Source: Amyelois transitella (Eukaryota > Arthropoda > Insecta > Lepidoptera > Pyralidae). Taken from it: a stretch of 64,000 nt of DNA. The DNA is taken from the NCBI RefSeq assembly GCF_032362555.1, contig NC_083509.1:496001-560000 (forward strand), given 5' to 3'. Both the position numbers and the translations under genes were made by a program. How positions within the stretch are numbered: the first letter of the stretch is position 1; each line of letters opens with the position of its first letter. Below are positions 32,405 through 43,100 of this stretch, piece after piece. The notes beneath the pieces were generated by a model. It made no database searches. It saw nothing but the letters and a program-made list of their open reading frames with translations, and was not told the DNA's origin.

Positions 32405-34909
32405 TTAGTCTTCTTCTTCTGAACCGTACGTGTATTTTTCTGGAAGAACGTAGTCCCTGGGGTCATGTCCATGAGCTTCTATTCCACCGTTGCCATCAGG
32501 AGCGCCCTCTCTGTAAAGAAATAAAAATCGAGAGTTAAACAGCTAGCATAATATAGCATAACTGCTAGCATATAATAGGTGTGGCTATAGCATAGATATG
32601 GTTGGTCTTTGTAGCGTCTCTTCTCAGACGATGGCGCACGTAAAGGTATTCCTGCATATCCTACTACCAGCACACATAACAAATTGTATAATGCCTCTAA
32701 TGATGCTATATCGGTGAGATATACTGGTCCTCGCAAAAATGATCTGCCAGAGTCGACATCCTAAGAAGATAATGTAAAAATATTGTGCCATTAGAAGGAG
32801 CACCACAATATTTATTTCTTGAGACGACGGAATAAACATGCTTATATTGTCTTCAGGATGACCAGATAACTGTTCGCATTTGCCTTTTATAGCCAATCAT
32901 TTTGGAATTCAAATTTCGGGCTTCCTCTCTGGGGAGAGGACGCAAATGGCATTAACGCCATGAAAATGACTATGATATCCACACATCACGACCTTATCTC
33001 TGAACGAGTAGACAGAGTCAAAAGTCTCGACAGGACTCGAAGGCCACGTTCGACCATCCGGCTGGATGGTTTAAGTCTAGAGATGGCAAACAGTTTTGAT
33101 GACAAGGGAATATTGACATTCCTTTTAGTATCTACTTACTTTAAGTCTTCATGTTCAATTTCTGCTTTATCTTCATCGTGACCAATTATTTCAACATCTT
33201 CAGGTCGTCGTCTTTTTTGCTCAACTGTAAGAAAAATATAAATTGTATTTCATGGGAAAACAAAATTTTAATGTTGGTGAAGCATTTATTTTTCTATATC
33301 GAAATCAAACAGGTTCTTTCTGATATCTCATTAAATTACTATCACACGAACCTACCTAAGCGTTAAAAAATCAGATTTGAAGCAATCAAAAGCATTACTC
33401 ATCATTCATATTTATTGCATCAAACAAAGGCCAAATGTATAAATTCAAAAGATCCAATTGATCAAACGCCTGATAAATTTGAACGGTCGCCTAATTATCT
33501 TTGGGGGTCTCCTGAGGTCACCTTTCCTCTCATCGCGATTGCTGTAAGCGCCATCTTGCTCTTTCTGATCGAGACCGTAGGAATCCTGCTTCTCAAATTC
33601 GTAGTTGTCGCCTGCCTTTTTGTGGAAGGAGTCGAAGTGTTGGTAGCCCTTTTTGCCGCCTCCAGACTTCTTTCGAGAGTAACCGATTTCACCATCACCT
33701 TCGTTCTCGTATGATTTGTGCCAGTCATCAGGCTGTGGAGATGCGGTTTAGGGATGATTATTATAGACGATACTTTTTTTGACACACACGTAGGTATTTT
33801 CAAACATATGAGTTTATTAATCGTACTATCAACAACATAAAAAATATGTACAGTACCTTCGACAAAGAACTTCAGAACAGATTGCAGAAAATGTAAATTA
33901 TATTGTTTTTGTTTTGTAATGCTTTACAATAGAATCACTTTCCCATAAATGTCGTAAAAGGCGAATAAGGGAATTTATTTTCAGTAGCATTAACCATAAT
34001 TCAAATGGGTTAGTTTCCCGTGCAAAGGTAACAGATGTCGACGTGTAAAAACCTGACATTGGGAAAGTCTGGTCAAAAGGTGCACCCGGGACTCAGCTAT
34101 ATTGAGATCAGGTTAGAACAGAAACTAAGGCCAGGTTGGAGAAGAATCTTGATTCGAGTCTACTGGAGAAATTATTGAACTGTTTCTTTAATTTTGAATA
34201 AGTAATTAACGTCATTTTGTAATTATCACTGATGAAATTTGAAAACTGATTTGGTATAGGTAGGTATCTACCTAATAATTTGCGTAAAGAAATTAGAACT
34301 CAAATTAATTTCACTTTTCATTGGCAGTCTTGCATGATCAGTTCTGTGACTGATCAGCGTGACGAGGCTTACGGTCAGGTTCCACAATAGGTACAATATT
34401 AATTTTTAGTTATTTTAAAGTGGATTATGCTTTTATAATATTTTTTTTGCTCTATTTTATAATGGGAATAGTGTCTTTGAGCTCTACTTCTATCAGTCTG
34501 ATGGTAAGCAAAATGAGTTCTAAGATGGCGCACACAAATTCAAATTATGCCTTTACACTGTTGGAAATTTTGCCTTTATTTGTTAAAGTAAGTTTAGGTA
34601 CGTCTATATTTATTTTAGTAATTTTAATTAATATCAATTGTAAATTACTTTTACATACTTTCTACGTTAAGTATGTAAAACATGACAAAAATTGAAGAAT
34701 TGTACCACAAAAACTCCTTAACAATTTCGTAATTGATGACACTACAATCGATATAAATGAAGCCAACTTACCGCGGCTGCCCTCACTTCCCGTATATAAG
34801 AGCCGACGGATACAGTATCATCTGCCACTTCCAAGTCCTGCAGCGTCACAGCCGGACCTCCCATCACCAGATGCAGACAACCCAGAACTAATGGCAAGAG
34901 CCTAGACAT
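32405..34909 (-). CDS. Secreted Lys/Gly-rich KKGY-type protein
   Basis: Four exons: 34772-34909, 33522-33732, 33140-33224, 32405-32510; phases 0, 1, 2 join to 179 residues. It has a signal peptide (MSRLLPLVLGCLHLVMG), an acidic segment, then a low-complexity core with GGGKKGYQHFDSFHKKAG. A basic KRRR patch and an acidic C-terminus ending GSEEED follow. KKGY plus FHK motifs also occur in the gene at 51470-57873, so the two are probably related. Style and TATA promoter resemble insect cuticle or extracellular-matrix genes (DUF4779-like is my guess). The exon 2 donor, AAAG|GTGACC, is weak and is the least certain junction. It is not an enzyme. Confidence 0.72.
32960..33115 (-). repeat. Old SINE-like (S1) copy in intron 3 of the KKGY gene
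   Basis: GAACGAGTAGACAGAGTC, AAGTCTCGACAGGACTC and GGCCACGTTCGACC keep the S1 order but with many changes. Confidence 0.5.
33926..33982 (+). repeat. SINE-like (S1) fragment
   Basis: AATAGAATCACTTTCCC and ATGTCGTAAAAGGCGAATAAG match the S1 front half. Confidence 0.5.
34020..34150 (+). repeat. Family F2 repeat in KKGY gene intron 1
   Basis: GTGCAAAGGTAACAGATGTC, GTGTAAAAACCTGACATTG and CCAGGTTGGAGAAGAA. Confidence 0.6.
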
Positions 34910-34996
34910 TTTGACACCTTGTAATAAGTCACGCGTATTAATTACGGAATGCTTCGTGATTTTTGGCCAGACAAAAACAAAGCTTGGCTCTTTCGG

Positions 34997-35034
34997 TGCG
35001 ACTCAACAAAAATCCAGAGTTTCTGATTTATATA
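34997..35034 (-). promoter_or_regulatory. TATA promoter of the KKGY gene at 32405-34909
   Basis: TATATAAA (35027-35034 on minus) is followed 31 bases later by a TGAGT initiator-like site (A at 35003). The predicted start is about 95 bases before the ATG. A strong TATA with an initiator is usual for insect structural secreted proteins. Confidence 0.6.
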
Positions 35035-35776
35035 ACTGCGGATTGCGACCGAGACGATCTTTCACAATGTCTCACTGTTGACTGACCCTTGGCAAACTTC
35101 TTCGTGTGGTTTTGTGAGAGTTGTCAGATGTTAATTGGTTTTGTTTACTGCATTTCCGATTACCATTGATTTCTCCAAGGAAAATAAGGAGTGAAGGCTG
35201 AATCTCTAACCATTAAAATATAATAATTTCATTATAGAAAGGGAAAATTCATAGGTGTTTGTTTTATCTTGGTACAATTTATTTTCTGTAGCTTTGCTGA
35301 TTTTTGACAGAGGCTCCTCTCTTGTAGACTTAATGAATTCTATATATCTGTATATCTCTTGTAGAATTTCAAAAACAGAATTTAATTAAATTCTAAAATA
35401 GCCTACCAGTAGGTGAGTGTTAAGTTGAACTATCCTGATATTCCTACAAAAACGAGATTTGCATTCAAGTACAAGTACTTATGTACGTTAATCTTATGGT
35501 ACCTTTGAAAATATTTTGTGAAAGTAATTACCATGGAGACGTTGGTTTAATTAACATTATTGCTGAAATTAACACCGATTTTTAATTTGTCGACAAAGGT
35601 ATTACAACTTACGGTGTTAACATTAAGAGAAATTGCACTTCAATTTACCTATTCATTACGTACAATTGCTACAGTTTGTACGTGACCTGTGTCCGTAATA
35701 CAATGCTGATTTTAGCGGGACCAAAAAGTTTACCATCGACTTATGAATGAGTTGAACTGAATAATGCATGGATATT
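35035..35776. other. Intergenic DNA, nothing recognised
   Basis: No coding feature. Likely upstream control DNA of the minus gene. Confidence 0.35.
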
Positions 35777-35941
35777 TACATACATAATATGGTCACGTCT
35801 ATATCCCTTGCGGGGTAGACAGAGCCAACAGTCTTGAAAAGACTGAATGGCCACGTTCAGCTATTTGGCTTAATGATAGAATTGAGATTCAAATATTGAC
35901 AGGTTGCTAGCCCATCGCCTAAAAAAGAATCCCAAGTTTAT
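35777..35941 (-). repeat. SINE-like element (family S1), partial
   Basis: Well-kept reverse copy from ATATGGTCACGTCTATATCC to AATCCCAAGTTTATG; the head half is missing. Confidence 0.82.
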
Positions 35942-36099
35942 GACGGATATCTATACTTTTTATAATTTGAAGCTTTGAATGCTTGTTCAACTCAATAGTT
36001 TCATTGGGAATCTTACCATAGTGTGATAAAACTGAGACAATTTTATCGTGTCTTTGAATGGAACTGTAGAACAGACCCATTGTCGGACAAAATAACTAT

Positions 36100-36361
36100 T
36101 ATAGCGGGCAACATTGTAGGCCCTTCCGGGGAGACATCGCGTCACCCTGCGCCCCCCTCGTCCATACCACGCCGTTCCCAGCGCCCGCGCAGAGGACCGC
36201 CCGTGCGCCTCATTGAACAAGTCAGTCTTTAAACAACGCGCGGACCGGTGCGGTATGCACCTCTTATTAGCGAGCGAGTTTTGTTATTTCTTTTTATAAG
36301 TTACCGAAGTAAAGTTGTTATCCCGTAGTTGGCTTTTACTTCTCAATCTCGCCCCGCTATA
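36100..36361 (+). repeat. 5' LTR
   Basis: 262 bp. It includes the region that, in the 3' copy, encodes the last codons of pol. Confidence 0.88.
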
Positions 36362-36778
36362 TTGGCGCTCCAACGTGTGGGCCGTGTGCTCTTTTAGTTA
36401 TTCGCGTGTGTTGTTGTGTTCTACGACGGAAAAACGCCGTTTGTCACGTAGTCACGAAGACTCAAAAGCTGGACATAGTTTCGCGACAGAAGTGTCTGTT
36501 ATATTCCGCGAACAGCATAATTTATTTAGGTTTTGTATCTAAACTGTTTTGTGTACCTATCGTGACAGCGTGTCTGTTTGTTCCCACGATAGTGGACAGT
36601 TTACGAACCTAAATACCGTTTTAATAATACAAAAACTTACCAAAAATAGTTTCGTGTACCATAAAAAAAGAACCGTTGTTTGGGTACGTGAACAGTTAAC
36701 GTACCTAAATACTCTTTTGTGTTGAGACTTTACCTACCTGCAGTGAACAAAAACTTACCAAAAAGTTTTAGTGTACCC

Positions 36779-36802
36779 AAAAAAAAAAAAAAAAAAAAAA
36801 AA
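36779..36802 (+). repeat. Poly(A) run in the LTR element leader
   Basis: About 24 consecutive A residues between two diverged direct repeats (ACAAAAACTTACCAAAAAGT-like strings at about 36630 and 36745). Confidence 0.7.
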
Positions 36803-37020
36803 ACCGTTATCGCGACAGTGTTACTGTTTTGTCTCGCGATACATGTGTAGGTACTACAATAGTTACGACTTTTTACGCGGCCTGACTTTTTTTAAGACTT
36901 TTTATACAACTATTGTGTGTGTTGGACATTATTTATAAAGACTGGTAAACGTTGTGATAGTGCGTCTGGACTTTCGTGAACTCTTATTTCGACATACACG
37001 TATTGCTTCATCGTGTTACC

Positions 37021-38142
37021 ATGGTGCTTACGAGATCTCGCGCAGAGAGTTCGTCGGCGGGCGCGGCCCAAGCTAATGTGGTGGCGTCGCCGCCGCCCAC
37101 TCCGGAGGCTGTACAACAACCTGCACCTGCGCCAGAGGCTGTTCCATTGCCTCCGCTTGCTCCGATCATGATAACAACCGAGCAGCTGAGATTTTTAATG
37201 GAAAGGGTAAATGGCCCACCAACTGTAAGTAGTTCCTTACATGGTAATTTCGCAAAATGCACAGCACGATTCGACGGCGAGAAGTCTAGCAACGTGGAAT
37301 CTTTTGTAGACGCCATAGAGGTCTATAAAGATTGTGTTGGAGTAAGCGACGAAAACGCCTTGCGTGGCTTGCCTATGTTACTCACCGGGTTGGCTGCGAC
37401 ATGGTGGCAGGGTGTGAAGGATCATACCCCAACCTGGTCTGCCGCCATCGAAGCACTCAAACAAACGTTTGGACCAAGGTTGCCCCCACACAAAGTTTAT
37501 AGAAAAATATTTGAAAGGGAACAGCGTAGTAACGAAGCTACAGACCTTTTCATATGCCACATCAGGGCATTAATGTCACAGTTACCACTTCATTCCCTGT
37601 CGATGACCGTGCAATTGGATATGACGTACGGTTTGCTACATCGACGTATTCGTGAAAAGGTTTCGCGTTTGGAATTTTCTACCTTCGCTGAGCTTATTAC
37701 TATGGCCCGTCGTGTCGAAGATATTTTGGATGAAAGCCGAACATCGACCAGCGATGTTAAACCGTTATGTTTGACGGCAAAGCCTACTACTCTACCCATT
37801 TCTCCGACGGCTTCGCAGTCGACAATATCTTATAAGAATAAATCTCGGCCACACTGTAATTACTGTAAAAAGTATGGTCATCTGAAATATGCCTGTAAAA
37901 AGTTAGCCAAACAGAAACTTGGCACTGATGGAGAACCACGCGTCTCAACTATCACGTGTTTCGGGTGCGGTGCGCCTGGCGTGATCCGATCCAACTGCTC
38001 GACTTGTAAAAAGACAAAACCTGTTCCGTCCGTATCAACTTCGTTTCAATCTGTTTCTGCAAATAGTGTTAATATAGATTCGCGAGTGCGACCTTTGTTA
38101 GAAATAGAAAGAGCTATGGCAGCTTCCCATACATCATTTTAG
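37021..38142 (+). CDS. Gag protein of the LTR element, 3' end altered by an insertion
   Basis: 373 residues from the ATG at 37021; the frame opens earlier only with a GTG. A Pro/Ala-rich N-terminus precedes a capsid-like region with WWQGVKDHTPTW and FLERE-like FEREQRSNEATD. Residues around 285 carry a zinc knuckle, CNYCKKYGHLKYAC, and a second Cys cluster, CFGCGAPGV...CSTC, follows. Gag packages the element RNA. The stop codon TAG lies at the edge of the DNA transposon at 38137, so the original frame most likely ran on into protease. Confidence 0.82.
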   Translation: MVLTRSRAESSSAGAAQANVVASPPPTPEAVQQPAPAPEAVPLPPLAPIMITTEQLRFLMERVNGPPTVSSSLHGNFAKCTARFDGEKSSNVESFVDAIEVYKDCVGVSDENALRGLPMLLTGLAATWWQGVKDHTPTWSAAIEALKQTFGPRLPPHKVYRKIFEREQRSNEATDLFICHIRALMSQLPLHSLSMTVQLDMTYGLLHRRIREKVSRLEFSTFAELITMARRVEDILDESRTSTSDVKPLCLTAKPTTLPISPTASQSTISYKNKSRPHCNYCKKYGHLKYACKKLAKQKLGTDGEPRVSTITCFGCGAPGVIRSNCSTCKKTKPVPSVSTSFQSVSANSVNIDSRVRPLLEIERAMAASHTSF

Positions 38143-38969
38143 GTCATGTCTAAAGTTAGCGTCTACGAATGAAATATATCTTGCCTAATAGAGCTTATTT
38201 TCTGGATCTTGGTGAAAAAAACTATATAGCCGTATGACTTCAGGTTTTTGAAATATACTGTTTTGAAGTTTTGTAGGTTATGTCACCATCAACCTTAATA
38301 TTAGTTTATGTTGTATCAAATACTTTACTACGGAAACTGAGTAAGGCATATTATTCACAATTACGCATGTTAAGCTACAGCACTTATGGTTAGGTACCAT
38401 TCGTATCAGTGACTACAAATGATATTTAGGTAAGTATATAATATTAGCATGCCAAGCTACGAAAATACACAGAACACAACGAAACGCGGGCGCAAGCGAG
38501 TGAGATGTGTGAAATGAAAACTCAAATCGGAAAGAATGAAAAGAAATGTCATTTTTTTTTGACAGCTCTGATTGGCAGCCTTTTAGCTAGCTTCCTGTCC
38601 ATCAACGGTCAAGGAGGCTTTATTATGGCTGCATTTCATTGCAAAGCTATCTAATATGAATTTATAAAAAGCAAAAACAATAGACTTGTTTATATTGAAA
38701 ATCTGTTAAATCATTCAATCAAGAAAAATAATATTGATGTATTGTAATACACACAAAAAACATTTTTAAGGCTGTCAACACTGTGACAACAACAAATGGC
38801 GAGTTCTATAGAAAATCAAATAGGTATCATAATAGCTATTTTTAATTATCACTCTTTTATCTAGCTAGTTGTGAAATGGTATTGATATTTTGATAATTTA
38901 TTGAAAAATATTTTATGATTTTTGGTATAGCCGACATATATAGACGCTTTTAAAACCTTGACCTAAAAA
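38137..38969. mobile_element. DNA transposon/MITE nested in the LTR element
   Basis: About 833 bp with terminal inverted repeats TTTTAGGTCA...AGCGTCTA at both ends (right end AGACGCTTTTAAAACCTTGACCTAAAA on plus). It separates gag from protease. Its length of 3n+2 is consistent with gag and protease having been one frame. No transposase ORF. Confidence 0.68.
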
Positions 38970-39758
38970 TCTGCCATAGCTCTTTATGGTGAACGTGGTA
39001 AAGTGCTTATAGACACAGGTGCTAAACATTGTATAGGCAGTGTTAGTCTTAGAGCTCATTTAGTTAAGTATGGCCATAAGTTTGAAAATGTATTTACTGA
39101 GCTTAAATACGCGGACGGGCGGGCAGTTGCGCAAATTGTTGAACGTACGCAAGTTAGGGTTAGGGTACGCGATGTCTCTTTAGATGTTATGTTTATAATG
39201 TTGCCCAATGCTACTGAAAGTTTGTTGGGAATGAATTTTATTCAGGACGCTGGCATGGTATTAGATTTTTCTCGCGGTATATGGTTTATGAACCACGATA
39301 GGGTCTCTCAGCCCATCGTCTTTGAACCTAATGGTGGTAGGTCATACAAACCTTTACATTGCTCGTCTGTGGATCTTCGCGACGATGAAGGATTCCACTT
39401 AGGTAAGGACGAACGACAGCAGCTGTCCAACCTTCTGAATGTCAATGAGGACATTTTCACTCCAGGGGGAGGACCCACTCAGTTTGCTGTTCACCACATT
39501 GATACCGGAGATGCCAGCGCCTTAACGCGTTACGTGGGTAAATCTCCTGTTATTGCGCATCAGCGCCATCGCGGTAGACTAGCCAAGTCACAGTCGGGTC
39601 GACCATGTAACTTGGAGGGGGAGGATATAGCGGGCAACATTGTAGGCCCTTCCGGGGAGACATCGCGTCACTCTCCGCCCCCCTCGTCCATACCACGCCG
39701 TTCCCAGCGCCCGCGCAGAGGACCGCCCGTGCGCCTCATTGAACAAGTCAGTCTTTAA
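38970..39758 (+). pseudogene. Protease and pol remnant of the LTR element
   Basis: Begins SAIALYGERGKV just after the nested element. LIDTGAKHC is the aspartic protease active site and ESLLGMNFIQ its second conserved motif. After NEDIFTPGGGPTQFAV, the linker just before reverse transcriptase, the sequence jumps to a basic tail (HRGRLAKSQSG) like the C-terminal end of pol. Reverse transcriptase, RNase H and integrase are deleted. The frame continues about 130 bases into the 3' LTR and stops there (EQVSL). Confidence 0.8.
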
Positions 39759-39887
39759 ACAACGCGCGGACCGGTGCGGTATGCACCTCTTATTAGCGAG
39801 CGAGTTTTGTTATTTCTTTTTATAAGTTACCGAAGTAAAGTTGTTATCCCGTAGTTGGCTTTTACTTCTCAATCTCGCCCCGCTATA
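39626..39887 (+). repeat. 3' LTR
   Basis: 262 bp, near-identical to the 5' LTR and followed by CTAT at 39888-39891. Confidence 0.88.
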
Positions 39888-40186
39888 CTATCGACACTTT
39901 TAGACACTTTTACATAAAAACCTATATAGTTAATGCCCGCTTTGTCTTTCATAGTTATGTTTTGTTTTAAATATACCTATATTATATATCTATAGGTACG
40001 ACAGATTAGTAGCACATGTATCGTATAATGAAAGAAACTCTAGTTTGTAAGCCTTTCGCGTGATTAGATTCTCCTTCATATTTATGAAATAAAACTGCAA
40101 CTTTTAATTTTTTATTTTATTTTTCTTAGCAGCCGTCACTAAGTCGTCAAAATTATGTTGCTGTTCACTGTCTTGTTTGTATTGTA

Positions 40187-43100
40187 TCAAGTTTGATCAG
40201 CTTTCGATGCTTGAGTGTGTGAGGTGTAAACTGCAATAAAATTAGACATTTGCTTTTCATTTTTTGGAGGTCCATCAGTACTGCCTTCCATAGTATTGGA
40301 TTCAGTTTTCTGGGGTTTATCAGTCATTTCTTTTATAGAATCAGGATAAATGTCGTACGCAAACTGCCATTCTTTCTTCAGATCCATTTGCTCCAACGAT
40401 TGTGCTCTGAAAAATTATATTTACACTGAATTTACACTAGAACACTAATATTTTCAGTTCTAATTTTGTTTTAAAAATTGTTGGCTATGTGGCGACATCT
40501 CTACGCCACTCGTCACAACATCAAATCACACAACAACTGTCAATCATCTCGAAGAAATCGACGTGCTCAGCCAATAGCAGCGAAGAACCTAAATCGCGAT
40601 TTCAGAGATTTCACGGATTGGAGCTATATATACAACCTCCGACACAACACCGTTGGAGCCGCGGTTCCCCAGGCATAACACCTAGCCTGGCGGAAGATCT
40701 TCCCTTTGGTGGCGGTCGAGCCGAATCATCGCTCTCGCTACATTGGTGACCCCGACGTGATTGGAAGCAACCTTCTTATCATCAACTCCAATCCTCAGCA
40801 TCACTCCTCACTCTGCAAGCAGTCTCACAGCAAGCCAGCAACTGGGGTATCGCAGCAGGTCCATCGCAGCCAACGCAACGAGCTTCCTGGTCCTGTCTCC
40901 ACCCGCACTCAATCTCATCGACTTCAGCGACCGACGCATCTACCGCAGCCCACGCCTGGATCTCTTCGACGGCCGCTCTTCTCTCCAGCGTGGCAGCTCT
41001 GCACGATATCTACCGGCGCCAACAAGTCGACTTCGCTCTCTACTGTCTCGACTCACCGCAGACTTCGAGCAACTTCCGACTCACTGGAAGACAACTGGCA
41101 CTTGCAAGCTACTGAAGCACAGATTGCACAGCAAGATCAAGACTTCAGACCTCCGGTCTTGGGGGGGAGTATTGTGGCGACATCTCTACGCCACTCGTCA
41201 CAACATCAAATCACACAACAACTGTCAATCATCTCGAAGAAATCGACGTGCTCAGCCAATAGCAGCGAAGAACCTAAATCGCGATTTCAGAGATTTCACG
41301 GATTGGAGCTATATATACAACCTCCGACACAACACCGTTGGAGCCGCGGTTCCCCAGGCATAACACCTAGCCTGGCGGAAGATCTTCCCTTTGGTGGCGG
41401 TCGAGCCGAATCATCGCTCTCGCTACAGCTATTGTGATTATACATACCTAGTTCAATGACTAAGTTTCAATTTTATTTCAAACAGATTTAATTTGAATAA
41501 TGATTAAGTTTATATTGATTGGGTGATTTAGTGGTGCAATTGCCGTTAGTATGGTAATTTTACCTGCTTGACTAGGTTTTGCTCGGGACATTGGTCCCGT
41601 GACAATTCCCAAATCAAAGTACAGTAAGTGTGGTTGACCCTGTGTAATGACTGCCATTTTTAAAAGACCCAGCAGTTAAGGCGTGAAAGCGCAACAGATA
41701 GAAAGATAGACAAAAGTATAGACAGACTTTTGAATTTATGATTTTGAAATGAGTATGATATATCACTAACATGATACTGTCGCAGGTGTCGAACCTGATG
41801 ACCTGGAAACCCACGTCTCTTCCGCGCTGAATGGCATTCTTAGCGAGCACATTGATGATCTCAGATCTCTTTGGAGCGTCCAACGGCACTATCAAGGATA
41901 TCTGTAATTAAATAATCAAGTTTGAAAAAGTTTACAGCAATCTTCTTTATACTAAAATGCAATACCAGAATGTTTATGTCTTAATTGATAATGATGCAAA
42001 GTATTCCCAAGTTTGGAAAGTAGTAAGTAACAAGTTATTTATGATAGTAAAACGATTTGTAAAGAAAAATAGAAAGAATAATTGACATTTACTTATTTAT
42101 TATATACATAACAGAATACAACTAAGTACATATAATAAGATAAAAAAGAAATAGTAGCAACAGATCTGGGTCGTATCCCACAGGATGTGTTTATGCAAAA
42201 AACCAAACGGGGAAAGAGTTCCAATAACATTAAAATATTAAACATTATAATATTACCTGTAGAATTTTATGCACATTATATTTATCATGCAAAGCGGGTG
42301 CGCGCAGGCAATGTGCGGTGAAATGCATGAGTCGCCGTGATCTGGTGCAGCGCACGCACCGCGCCCATCGCTCCAGCATTGCCGCGTCCCAGGGGCAGAT
42401 GGAAGTCCCCAGAGCTAACCCTCGGACGGTGCCCCACCCACGACGAGCCTCTTGCTGCTCAGCCAGCATGGAGTGCCCTGATGGTGGAATTTGTTATAAA
42501 AAGTCGTCTAATACCATAGATTATTAAATATGGCCCTGAATGGCAATGAGTGAATTAAGCAGAAAACGAGCGATACCACTGTAACGAACCTATACAGTTA
42601 AAGCGAGATCAACTTTCAAATATAATATGAAATGACTCCAGAAGTTTCTGACTGAACATCCAGTCCTAAACACAACGGTACTTACAAAGAAAACCGGACA
42701 GACCTTGAGCGAGGGCCCTGGCAACATAGTCAGCCAGTATCAGGTGCGACCCGCTAGGTGGCGCCGCCAGGCCCGGCCATGCTGTTCGGGCATGTTCCCG
42801 GACGAAACGCAGCACGCGCGGGACATCAGATGCGCGTGCGCGACGAACCCGAACTCGCTCCTCACTCTCGGCGCCCTGCACCTGAAAATACCCACATTAA
42901 AATTCACGTTTTCAAAATTATTAATTTTATTTAGCGAGAAAATGAAGTAACACAAGCGGCAAAACTTAAAACTTTAAGTACACCAAAAGCTATAAATAAG
43001 TCAGGAGACTATTTGAAGGGAAGGAAATCTCAACAGAAACTTATATCTACGCAAAAATACAAGAAAGTTCCAAAAAAGAAAAAAGACCGTGTTTGGTCTG

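Larger units (their letters stand above)
36096..39891 (+). mobile_element. LTR retrotransposon (gypsy-like), internally deleted
   Basis: Two 262-bp LTRs (36100-36361 and 39626-39887) flanked by the 4-bp target duplication CTAT. LTR ends form the palindrome TATAGCGGG...CCCGCTATA. A primer-binding site, TTGGCGCTCCAACG, starts at 36362, and a polypurine tract, GGAGGGGGAGGA, precedes the 3' LTR. Gag and protease are present; reverse transcriptase, RNase H and integrase are absent, so it cannot move by itself. The LTRs differ at about two positions by eye. Confidence 0.88.

Noticed and set aside
33495-33803. 102-codon minus ORF and 99-codon plus ORF around 33.4-33.8 kb
   Set aside because: Out-of-frame shadows of exon 2 of the KKGY gene, whose correct frame joins its neighbours in phase.
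36315-36612. Two plus ORFs just after the 5' LTR
   Set aside because: They lie in the untranslated leader of the LTR element and lack gag motifs; the real gag starts at 37021.
40706-41437. 200-243-codon ORFs across the TRIM element
   Set aside because: They run through both an LTR and the interior in two overlapping frames, repeat the LTR translation and show no protein domain.
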